Shown here in pieces: positions 1 to 6,265 of a DNA stretch of 17,582 bases. A program made the translations under genes and the position numbers. Source of the stretch: Holophagaceae bacterium (GTDB taxonomy: Bacteria; Acidobacteriota; Holophagae; Holophagales; Holophagaceae); contig JANXQX010000142.1 of assembly GCA_025353305.1 (NCBI GenBank), positions 1 to 17,582 of the forward strand. Reading direction: 5' to 3'. The notes beneath the pieces were generated by a model that was not told the DNA's origin, made no database searches, and worked only from the letters and a program-made list of their open reading frames with translations. Within the stretch, counting starts at the first letter, position 1. The number at the start of each line of letters is the position of its first letter.

Positions 1-72
1 GCGTCTCCCACTCGGGAAGACATCACGCTGGACATCAACGAACAGTTGATCGTCGAGCTTTACAGCAAGTAA
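1..72 (+). CDS. rpsD: 30S ribosomal protein S4, C-terminal fragment
   Basis: Only the last 23 codons and the TAA stop are inside the window. They read as a Arg-Glu-Asp-Ile segment followed by [11 protein letters not shown], which is the typical C-terminus of ribosomal protein S4, a primary 16S rRNA-binding protein of the small subunit. The position directly before rpoA and rplQ matches the conserved end of the alpha operon (rpsM-rpsK-rpsD-rpoA-rplQ). The gap to rpoA is 13 bases and the stop codon abuts the rpoA ribosome binding site, so cotranscription is very likely. The 5' part of the gene lies outside the window. Confidence 0.9.
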   Translation, partial: ASPTREDITLDINEQLIVELYSK

Positions 73-85
73 GGGAGGGGAATAC

Positions 86-1057
86 ATGCTGAACCTCAGC
101 GATTTCCAGCGCCCGCGTTTTGCCGAAGTCAATCAGGCCAATCTGAGCGACACCTACGGCGAATTCGTGGCTTTTCCCTTCGAGCGTGGTTTTGCCACCA
201 CCGTCGGCCACGCAATGCGCCGGGTGCTGCTCAGCAGCATCCAGGGCGGCGCGGTCACGCACCTGCGCATCAAGGGCGTGCAGCACGAGTTCACGACGCT
301 GCCAGGCGTGTGGGAAGACATCACGCACATCCTGCTCAACTTGAAGGAAGTCCCCTTCAAGGTGCACAGTAGTGAGCGCCAGATCCTTACCCTTTCATCC
401 AAGGGCGAGGGCATCGTCAAATCCGGCGCCATCCGCACCAACCAGAACGTGGACGTCGTCAATCCCGACATCCACATCGCCACCCTCGGGGAGGAAGCCG
501 ATCTGGAATTGGAGATCGTCGTTTCCGTGAACCGCGGATTCGTCACGGCGGATCGCAATCATGACGAGACCCTGGGCCTGGGCTTCATCCCTATGGATTC
601 GAACCACAGCCCGGTGATCCGCGTGAACTACATTGTCGAACCGGCCCGTGTGGGCCAGAGCACCGATTATGAAAAGCTCACGCTTCAGGTGTGGACCAAT
701 GGCACCGTATCCCCCAAGGACGCTGTGTCGGATGCGGCCTTGGTTCTGCGGGAACACTTCCTGGTGTTCGCAAGGCAGGACGAGGATTTCGCCGACATCG
801 ACATGTCCGCCCCCGTCATGTCCGGCGAACAGGTCAACGCCTGGCTTGGCAAGTCCGTAGAAGAACTGGAACTGTCGGTTCGCGCCAATAATTGCCTTCG
901 CAACGCGAACATCACAACCATCGGCGAGTTGGTGCAGCGCACCGAAGCCGAATTGATGAAGACCAAGAACTTCGGCAAAAAGTCGCTGCAAGAAATCAAG
1001 GATGAACTGGCCCGCATCGGCCTGTCCTTGGGTATGCGCCTCGAGCAAGAAGTCTAA
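86..1057 (+). CDS. rpoA: DNA-directed RNA polymerase subunit alpha
   Basis: Alpha subunit of RNA polymerase: its N-terminal domain dimerises and starts core assembly, and its C-terminal domain contacts UP-element DNA and activators. The 323-residue length is normal. The N-terminal assembly signature lies at about residues 33-50 ([17 protein letters not shown]). The linker falls near residues 230-250. The C-terminal helix-hairpin-helix domain (about 255-320) carries [11 protein letters not shown], whose Arg266 matches the DNA-contacting Arg265 of E. coli, and then [12 protein letters not shown] and GLSLGMRLE. The ATG at 86 is preceded by a strong GGGAGGGG site at 73-80. rplQ starts 11 bases after the stop. 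Nothing is unusual about the gene. Confidence 0.98.
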   Translation: MLNLSDFQRPRFAEVNQANLSDTYGEFVAFPFERGFATTVGHAMRRVLLSSIQGGAVTHLRIKGVQHEFTTLPGVWEDITHILLNLKEVPFKVHSSERQILTLSSKGEGIVKSGAIRTNQNVDVVNPDIHIATLGEEADLELEIVVSVNRGFVTADRNHDETLGLGFIPMDSNHSPVIRVNYIVEPARVGQSTDYEKLTLQVWTNGTVSPKDAVSDAALVLREHFLVFARQDEDFADIDMSAPVMSGEQVNAWLGKSVEELELSVRANNCLRNANITTIGELVQRTEAELMKTKNFGKKSLQEIKDELARIGLSLGMRLEQEV

Positions 1058-1068
1058 GGAGACACACC

Positions 1069-1461
1069 ATGCGCCATAACGTCGCCGGCAAGCGCCTGGG
1101 CCGTCCCAGCAACCAGCGCAAAGCCCTCATGAAGAACCTCGCGATTGCCCTCATCACCCATGAGCGCATCGAGACCACCATTACAAAAGCCAAGGAGCTG
1201 CGCAAATTCGCGGAGCCCTTCATCACCCTGGGCAAGACCGATTCCGTGGCCAACCGCCGTCTGGCGATGTCCCGGCTCGGCAACAGGACCGCCGTGCAAA
1301 AACTCTTCAGCACTGAGTTCAAGGCGCGTTTCGATGCACGCCCAGGCGGATACACCCGCATCCTGAAAATGGACACCCGTCTGGGTGATGGTGCCGAAAT
1401 GGCCCTCATCGAGCTCGTGGACTATGCCCTGCCCGAGGCCGTCGAACCCGAAGGCGAATAG
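1069..1461 (+). CDS. rplQ: 50S ribosomal protein L17
   Basis: Ribosomal protein L17 of the large subunit, located near the peptide exit tunnel. The 130-residue product is close to the usual bacterial length (about 120-130). The conserved N-terminus MRHNVAGKRLGRPSNQRKAL and the following ITHERIETTITKAKELR are diagnostic. An AAGGAG ribosome binding site lies at 1056-1061, overlapping the rpoA stop, 7 bases before the ATG. It is the last gene of the alpha operon here: a rho-independent terminator begins about 20 bases after the TAG stop and the next gene is on the opposite strand. The C-terminal tail is acidic (ending EPEGE), a normal lineage-specific extension. Confidence 0.97.
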   Translation: MRHNVAGKRLGRPSNQRKALMKNLAIALITHERIETTITKAKELRKFAEPFITLGKTDSVANRRLAMSRLGNRTAVQKLFSTEFKARFDARPGGYTRILKMDTRLGDGAEMALIELVDYALPEAVEPEGE

Positions 1462-1483
1462 GCAATCAAGGAAGTTTTGAATG

Positions 1484-1507
1484 GCGCCCCTTCATGGGGC
1501 GCTTTTA
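1484..1507 (+). terminator. Rho-independent terminator of the rpsD-rpoA-rplQ operon
   Basis: A perfect 7-bp GC stem pairs GCGCCCC (1484-1490) with GGGGCGC (1496-1502) around the loop TTCAT. It is followed immediately by TTTTATTT on the plus strand. It lies 22 bases after the rplQ stop, which is the expected place for the operon end. Confidence 0.9.
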
Positions 1508-1534
1508 TTTATCGCGCCCGGAGACACGTCACGA

Positions 1535-1566
1535 TAAAACAACAGCCCGGCGAATTGCCGGGCTGT
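1535..1566 (-). terminator. Rho-independent terminator of the MHS transporter gene
   Basis: A perfect 10-bp stem pairs ACAGCCCGGC (1542-1551) with GCCGGGCTGT (1557-1566) around a 5-base loop. Read on the minus strand it is followed by TTGTTTTAT (1543-1535), so it fits termination of the gene ending at 1594. The plus strand has no T-run after the stem. With the rplQ terminator it forms a back-to-back pair insulating two convergent genes. Confidence 0.85.
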
Positions 1567-1593
1567 CTGCTTAAACAAAGCTGTTCAGTTGGC

Positions 1594-3228
1594 CTAGTGG
1601 GCACCGTGATCGTAGGTTGTGATATCGCGATCTTTGGTTTCCTTCAGGAATATCGCGCCGACCACCACAGTCATCAATGCGACGATGACTGGATACCAAA
1701 GGCCGTAGTAGATGTTTCCCTTGAGGGCGACCATCGCCGTAGCGGTGAGCGGCAGCATTCCACCGAACCAGCCGTTGCCGATGTGATAGGGCAGGGACAT
1801 GGAGGTGTAGCGGATGCGTGTCGGGAACAACTCCACCAGGAAGGCCGCGATGGGCCCATACACCATGGTCACGTAGATCAGGAAGATAAAGAGGATCAGC
1901 AAGGTCATTGCATAATTCACCTGCTTTGGATCGGCACCTTTGATGGGGTAGCCCTGCTCGGTCAAGGCCTTGGTCATGGCCGCTGCGTCCAGTCCTTCGA
2001 TCGTGGTGCCTCCGATGTAAGTCACCACGGTCTTGCCCGGAACGGGCGGGATCTTGTTGAAGCTGAGACCATTCTTGGCGAAGAAATCGTTCACGCGATC
2101 CACGTCCGAATACTTGGTGGAGGGCAGGACGAAGAGGTTGAAGTGTTCATTCGCAGGATCCGCAGCCACCGTGATCGTGGTCTTGTTCTGGAAGGCCTCC
2201 AGAGCCGGGTTAACGTAGTGGGTAAGGGCCCTGAACATCGGGAAGAAGGTGACAGCCGCGATCAGGCAGCCGGCAAGAATGATTTTCAATCGGCCGATCT
2301 TATCCGACAGCCAGCCAAAGAAGATGAAGAACGGCGTGCCGAGCAGCAGCGAAGCTCCTATCAATATGTAGGTGGTCTGGTAGTCGAGCTTAAGGGTGAT
2401 CTGCAAGAAGAAGAGAGCGTAGAACTGTCCGGTGTACCAGACGACGCCTTGGCCCGCAGTGGCGCCGAGCAGGGCGAGCAGCGTGTACTTGTTATTTGGG
2501 TATTTCAGGAAGGAATCTGAAAGAGGGGCCTTGGAAGTTTTGCCCTCTTCCTTCATCTTCTTGAAAACCGGAGATTCATTCAGCTTGAGCCGGATGTAGA
2601 TGGAGACGCCCAGCAGAGCCAGCGACAGCCAGAACGGAATCCTCCAGCCCCAGGTCGCGAAGGTCTCTTTGGCCATCCAGTAACGGCAAGCTAGGATGAT
2701 TGCAAGCGCCAGGAAGAAGCCGACGGTGGCAGTTGTCTGAATCCAGCTGGTGTTGATCCCGCGTTTGTCATGAGGGGAATGCTCCGCTACGTAGGTCGCA
2801 GCGCCACCATACTCACCACCGAGGGCAAGGCCCTGGGCCGCGCGGAGGCTCACCAGGATGATCGGGGCCCACCAGCCGATGACCGCAAAGGTCGGCAACA
2901 GGCCGACCGAGAAGGTCGCGAGACCCATGATGACGATCGTCACCAGGAAGGTGTACTTACGGCCGATCAGGTCTCCGATCCGACCGAACACCAGGGCTCC
3001 AAACGGCCTTACGAGAAAGCCCACCGCATAGGTTGCGAAGGCGGAAAGAAGGGCGGCCGTTTCATTGCCTTTCGGAAAGAAAAGCGTGGCGAAGAACGGT
3101 GCGAGGGTTGCGTACAAATAAAAGTCGTACCACTCAAATACGGTTCCCACCGATGAAGCGGCGATGACCAGTTTTTGCTCCTGGGTTATCGCGCCTTTAA
3201 TTTCGACTTGTTCAGTAGCGATTGCCAT
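1594..3228 (-). CDS. MHS-family MFS transporter with a large periplasmic insert (carboxylate:H+ symporter-like)
   Basis: Inner-membrane secondary transporter of the metabolite:H+ symporter branch of the major facilitator superfamily. Seen: FEWYDFYLY in the first membrane helix (31-39), the loop 2-3 signature GRIGDLIGRK (82-91), GLALGGEYGG around residue 140, and about 12 hydrophobic segments. At 544 residues it is about 100 longer than typical members. The excess is one hydrophilic block at about residues 333-435, between helices 9 and 10, a loop predicted to be periplasmic. From knowledge of the family, the Burkholderia haloacid/acetate permease Deh4p is of similar length and, as I recall, also has an enlarged periplasmic loop; an acetate-type substrate is therefore an inference, helped by acs 3 kb away. 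A GGAGG site precedes the ATG by about 10 bases. Shikimate, proline/betaine or dicarboxylate substrates remain possible. Confidence 0.85.
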   Translation of the reverse strand: MAIATEQVEIKGAITQEQKLVIAASSVGTVFEWYDFYLYATLAPFFATLFFPKGNETAALLSAFATYAVGFLVRPFGALVFGRIGDLIGRKYTFLVTIVIMGLATFSVGLLPTFAVIGWWAPIILVSLRAAQGLALGGEYGGAATYVAEHSPHDKRGINTSWIQTTATVGFFLALAIILACRYWMAKETFATWGWRIPFWLSLALLGVSIYIRLKLNESPVFKKMKEEGKTSKAPLSDSFLKYPNNKYTLLALLGATAGQGVVWYTGQFYALFFLQITLKLDYQTTYILIGASLLLGTPFFIFFGWLSDKIGRLKIILAGCLIAAVTFFPMFRALTHYVNPALEAFQNKTTITVAADPANEHFNLFVLPSTKYSDVDRVNDFFAKNGLSFNKIPPVPGKTVVTYIGGTTIEGLDAAAMTKALTEQGYPIKGADPKQVNYAMTLLILFIFLIYVTMVYGPIAAFLVELFPTRIRYTSMSLPYHIGNGWFGGMLPLTATAMVALKGNIYYGLWYPVIVALMTVVVGAIFLKETKDRDITTYDHGAH

Positions 3229-3340
3229 TTGGGTGAGCCTCCATAGCTTGATTCAGGCGTTGGTTTCGATTTGTGGCTGGCTGGCGCTTGTTCGAACTGG
3301 ATTTCTAGAATGGTTTCTACGCTCACATCCCCCCGTTTCT

Positions 3341-3391
3341 GGCCCGCGATTGTGTGCTGGAAAACGCACATATCCGGCCTCTGCGCGGGCC
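3341..3391 (-). repeat. Nested inverted repeat upstream of the MHS transporter
   Basis: The outer arms GGCCCGCG (3341-3348) and CGCGGGCC (3384-3391) are perfectly complementary. Inside them TGTGC (3353-3357) pairs with GCACA (3366-3370). The element lies 113-163 bases upstream of the transporter ATG, so it would fall in its mRNA leader if transcription starts near the candidate promoter at 3500. It could be an RNA stem-loop or an operator; the sequence alone does not decide. Confidence 0.5.
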
Positions 3392-3499
3392 GCGTATCGC
3401 TTCACCACTGCGTCCCCAAGATTGAACTGGGTTGTGGCATGGCTCTAGCCGGCCGCCGAAATCCATAAGGATGGGCATACAGAAGCCTGTGTTCCCATA

Positions 3500-3528
3500 A
3501 ATAATGCAAAGAGAACCGCGCTGATCAA
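3500..3528 (-). promoter_or_regulatory. Weak sigma-70-like promoter candidate for the MHS transporter
   Basis: On the minus strand TTGATC (3528-3523) and ATTATT (3505-3500) are separated by 17 bases. The -35 matches four of six consensus bases and the -10 only three, so this is a tentative call. It would give a leader of about 260 bases that contains the nested inverted repeat. Confidence 0.25.
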
Positions 3529-3699
3529 ACATCGCTTTCCTCGGGGTAGGTTGAGAATGGATCTTTCGCAATGTATCGCACTAATAGGTGGGGTCAAGCC
3601 AGTACTTCATGGATTGATTCTGGATCTTGACATTTATGGGAGTTTGGGACACGCCCCTAGCCAGCACTGGATTAGCTAAGTCTAGTGATATATAGGCAA

Positions 3700-3715
3700 T
3701 GTGATAATCATCACA
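3700..3715 (+). promoter_or_regulatory. CRP/FNR-family operator, perfect dyad
   Basis: The sequence is TGTGA-TAATCA-TCACA, an exact match to the E. coli CRP consensus TGTGA-N6-TCACA, with the dyad extending one further base inward on each side (TGTGAT/ATCACA). Its centre (3707.5) lies about 41 bases upstream of the start point implied by the -10-like CATAAG at 3736-3741, which is the class II activator arrangement for the downstream phosphoesterase-kinase unit. Which CRP/FNR-family protein binds is unknown; no such regulator is encoded in the window. Confidence 0.6.
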
Positions 3716-3735
3716 ATAAACTTTTCGTTTGGGGG

Positions 3736-3741
3736 CATAAG
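3736..3741 (+). promoter_or_regulatory. Possible -10 element downstream of the CRP/FNR-like site
   Basis: CATAAG matches TATAAT at four of six positions and sits about 21 bases after the CRP/FNR-type dyad, with no recognisable -35 box. That is the usual pattern of an activator-dependent class II promoter. The call rests mainly on spacing. Confidence 0.3.
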
Positions 3742-3923
3742 GTGCAGCTATGGCCTTGACGCTGAATTCAGAAGGCGGATCCAGAAAAGCCGTGCACTCG
3801 GGAAAGCCTCAGCCCATTTTTCCATAGGGATTGTTCCCGACATCGGGAGCTGGCGTGCAGAGCAGCATGACTCACGTAAGATAGCTCTGGCGGCTTTGCC
3901 GTCCGTGATTCGGGGACGACACT

Positions 3924-4664
3924 GTGCTCATTGCCCTCATGGCAGATATCCACGCCAACCGGGAAGCACTCGAAGCGTGCCTTCGAGATGCCGAGGCCAG
4001 GGGCGCCATGAAAATGGTATTCCTGGGGGACTTCGTGGGCTACGGGGCCGATCCGGTGTGGGTGGTTGATACGGTCATGGGCCTCGTTGCCGAAGGCGCC
4101 TCTGCCTTGCTGGGAAACCACGACAACGCGGTATCAGACCTGCGGGAGAGCCTGACAACAGAGGCCCAAATCGCAATGTCCTGGACCCGTGGCGAGCTCG
4201 GCCCCGATGCCCGGGAATTCCTTGCGAACCTGCCCATGAGAATCGAAGACGAAACCCGTCTTTATGTGCACGCGAATCTTCAATCAGATCGGCGATGGCT
4301 TTACATCGACGACCGCAACGCGGCCGCGCGCGCGCTCCAGGCACGTCAAGCGCAGGCGGTTTTTTGTGGTCATGTCCATAAACCGGCAATCTACGGGATC
4401 AACGCCAACGAACAGCTTGTTGCCTTCCAACCCGTGTCGGGCGTGGCTGTCCCAATGCCCCCTTATCGCCGCTGGCTCGCGGTGCTGGGGGCAGTGGGCC
4501 AGCCCCGTGACGGGAATCCGGCCGCATCCTATGCGCTGCTGGATACCAAGAAAGCCGAGATCACCTACCTGCGGGTGCCCTACGATATTGGGGCAACGGC
4601 TGCGAAAATCCGTAAGGCCGGACTACCCGAAAGCCTGGCTGATCGCTTACGTAGGGGGCACTGA
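3924..4664 (+). CDS. Calcineurin-like metallophosphoesterase family protein
   Basis: Predicted soluble two-metal phosphoesterase. The blocks of the fold are in order: DIH at residues 8-10 (ALMADIHAN), GD in VFLGDFVGYG, GNHD in LLGNHDNA, VHAN where many relatives have VHGS, and the C-terminal GHVH in VFCGHVHKP. The 246-residue length fits the single-domain YfcE/MJ0936-like group, which hydrolyses phosphodiesters or phosphoproteins; the true substrate cannot be read from sequence. The GTG start at 3924 is chosen because it begins the first beta strand (MLIALMADIH) and has GGGGA at 3912-3916; the internal ATG at 3939 would remove that strand. Only 4 bases separate it from the kinase gene, so they are translated as a pair. 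It may reverse the kinase's phosphorylation, but this is inference. Confidence 0.85.
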   Translation: MLIALMADIHANREALEACLRDAEARGAMKMVFLGDFVGYGADPVWVVDTVMGLVAEGASALLGNHDNAVSDLRESLTTEAQIAMSWTRGELGPDAREFLANLPMRIEDETRLYVHANLQSDRRWLYIDDRNAAARALQARQAQAVFCGHVHKPAIYGINANEQLVAFQPVSGVAVPMPPYRRWLAVLGAVGQPRDGNPAASYALLDTKKAEITYLRVPYDIGATAAKIRKAGLPESLADRLRRGH

Positions 4665-4668
4665 AGCC

Positions 4669-6126
4669 ATGGGCAAACGGTGGATCAGACCCGGTGACAC
4701 CGTGGATGGCTATGTAATCGGGAAATTGATTCATAGCGGCGGCATGGCCACCATCTGGGAGGTCTCGCACCCGGATCTCGACATGCCAATGTTGATGAAG
4801 GCGCCAGTGCTCAATGAGGGCGCCGATCCAGCCGCAATTGTCGGCTTTGAGATGGAGCAGATGATCCTGCCGCGGCTTGTGGGCCCGCATATCCCCAAGT
4901 TCATCGCCGCTGGGGACTTCATGGTTCAGCCCTACATCGTGATGGAACAGGTACCAGGAGAGCCCCTCCTGAAATGCCTAAAACGGCTCCCGTTGCCCTA
5001 TGACGAAGTGGCGGCCCTCGGCGCGAAGGTGGCTGTGGCACTCGATAGCCTTCATAGCCAGCACGTCGTGCACCTGGATGTGAAACCTTCCAACATCATG
5101 ATTCGTCCCACGGGCGAGGCCGTGCTGATCGACTACGGTTTATCACACCATGACGAACTCCCGGATCTGATGGCAGAGCAGTTTCGCCTACCCTATGGGA
5201 CCGCCCCCTACATGGCGCCCGAGCAGGTTATGGGTCATCGCAGCGACCCACGAAGCGATCAGTTCGCGCTTGGGGTTTTGATGTATTTCTTCGCCACCGG
5301 CACGCGCCCCTTTGGCGATCCCCAACGACTTTCGGGTCTAAAACGACGGCTCTGGTGGGATCCTCCTCCTCCTAGGGCGCTGAGGCCTGACTTTCCACAC
5401 TGGTTCCAGGAGATCATCCTGCGTTGCCTCGAGGTGAATCCTGCCTGGCGCTACCCGACGGGGGCGCAACTGGCCTTCGAATTGATGAATCCCGATCAAG
5501 TCAAGCTCACGGGGCGCTCCAAGCGATTGAACCGTGATTCATTTACCACGGTGCTGAAACGCAGGTTCAGCGAGGACCCGACTGCGCCATCACGGATCGG
5601 GACGGTTGCCAGTTTTGGAACCAATGCCCCAATAATAGCTGTAGCAATAGACCTTACCGAAATATCAGGACCCTTGGCTGTAGCACTCCGGGTGACGGTT
5701 GCGCAGATCCTCGCCTCCTTGCCCGGAGCTCGGGTGGCCTGCTTGAACGTGTTGAAGCAGGGGGTCATCACCATCGACACCACCCTGGATGATGAAGGCC
5801 GCAATAAACATGTCCAGCGGCTCGTGGAACTGAAGCATTGGGCTGAACCGCTCAACCTGGAAGAGGGTCGGGTCAGCTTCCACGTTCTGGAGGCTCCGCA
5901 TGCGGCGACCGCCATCCTGCGTTATGCACGCGCCAATTTTGTGGACCATATCGTCATGGGCGCGCGGGCCAGTTCAGCCAGGCGCACCCTGCTCGGGAGC
6001 GTCTCAGGCGAAGTTGCCACCCATGCGCCGTGCACCGTAACCGTGGTGCGCACCAGGCGTTATCAAAGGACCGAGTACGGCGAGGGCCCGAATGAGCGAT
6101 CCGAAGATTCCTGGACGGTGGGCTGA
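4669..6126 (+). CDS. Bifunctional Ser/Thr protein kinase - universal stress protein fusion
   Basis: Cytosolic 485-residue protein without membrane segments. Residues about 12-285 form a Hanks-type kinase: nucleotide loop HSGGMATIW (22-30), invariant-type Lys44 in MLMKAP, catalytic loop HLDVKPSN with Asp137, Lys139 and Asn142, metal-binding DYG at 155-157, and APE at 183-185. Residues about 318-466 form a UspA domain; its ATP-binding G-x-n-G-S/T pattern is seen as MGARASS (Gly431) and LLGSVSGE (Gly443). The catalytic loop has Leu before Asp137 (non-RD), DFG is DYG, and the first glycine of the nucleotide loop is His22. The ATG at 4669 is chosen because upstream codons in this frame overlap the phosphoesterase gene, and AGGGGG at 4653-4658 precedes it. 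This fusion is, to my knowledge, an already named family. Substrates are unknown; stress or energy signalling is inferred. Confidence 0.88.
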   Translation: MGKRWIRPGDTVDGYVIGKLIHSGGMATIWEVSHPDLDMPMLMKAPVLNEGADPAAIVGFEMEQMILPRLVGPHIPKFIAAGDFMVQPYIVMEQVPGEPLLKCLKRLPLPYDEVAALGAKVAVALDSLHSQHVVHLDVKPSNIMIRPTGEAVLIDYGLSHHDELPDLMAEQFRLPYGTAPYMAPEQVMGHRSDPRSDQFALGVLMYFFATGTRPFGDPQRLSGLKRRLWWDPPPPRALRPDFPHWFQEIILRCLEVNPAWRYPTGAQLAFELMNPDQVKLTGRSKRLNRDSFTTVLKRRFSEDPTAPSRIGTVASFGTNAPIIAVAIDLTEISGPLAVALRVTVAQILASLPGARVACLNVLKQGVITIDTTLDDEGRNKHVQRLVELKHWAEPLNLEEGRVSFHVLEAPHAATAILRYARANFVDHIVMGARASSARRTLLGSVSGEVATHAPCTVTVVRTRRYQRTEYGEGPNERSEDSWTVG

Positions 6127-6265
6127 TAGGAAAGTGTTTGCAGATTCCGTGGAAGATGTATGCTTCTTCTCGAATTCCCTGACAAACATTTCGCCGATCT
6201 GGCCAATTCCATTCATTGTGCCTGCTACCTGCGAGTGTCCATCCCGATCCATAAGGAGTTGAGCC

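Larger units (their letters stand above)
3229..3923. other. Divergent intergenic region between the MHS transporter and the phosphoesterase-kinase unit
   Basis: These 695 bases hold no convincing gene; the short open frames on either strand lack family signatures and good ribosome binding sites. They contain the control signals for both flanking transcription units. On the transporter side there is a nested inverted repeat (3341-3391) and a weak minus-strand promoter candidate (3528-3500). On the other side there is a perfect CRP/FNR-type dyad (3700-3715), a possible -10 box (3736-3741), and two small palindromes at 3762-3771 and 3835-3848 in the presumed leader. The stretch from about 3560 to 3760 is visibly richer in A and T than the flanking genes, as expected for a promoter region. 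Confidence 0.7.

Noticed and set aside
395..1048. 217-residue minus-strand frame opposite rpoA
   Set aside because: Antisense shadow of a highly conserved essential gene; no signature of its own.
1477..2520. 347-residue open frame on the plus strand opposite the MHS transporter
   Set aside because: It is antisense to a well-supported membrane transporter, has no recognisable domain, and its His/Gly/Asp-rich composition is typical of the shadow of a hydrophobic protein.
3323..3571. 82-residue minus-strand open frame in the intergenic region
   Set aside because: No domain, no clear ribosome site, and it covers the inverted-repeat element; more likely non-coding.
3627..3632. Exact TTGACA as a -35 box
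   Set aside because: No acceptable -10 box follows at 16-18 bases (the sequence there is GC-rich), so a promoter call is not supported.
3701..4069. 122-residue open frame upstream of and overlapping the phosphoesterase
   Set aside because: It begins inside the CRP/FNR-like dyad, has no good ribosome site or domain, and its 3' part is an off-frame reading of the real gene.
4264..4668. Extended N-terminus for the kinase-Usp gene
   Set aside because: These 135 codons overlap the phosphoesterase in another frame and are not kinase-like; the ATG at 4669 has its own ribosome site and starts the kinase domain properly.
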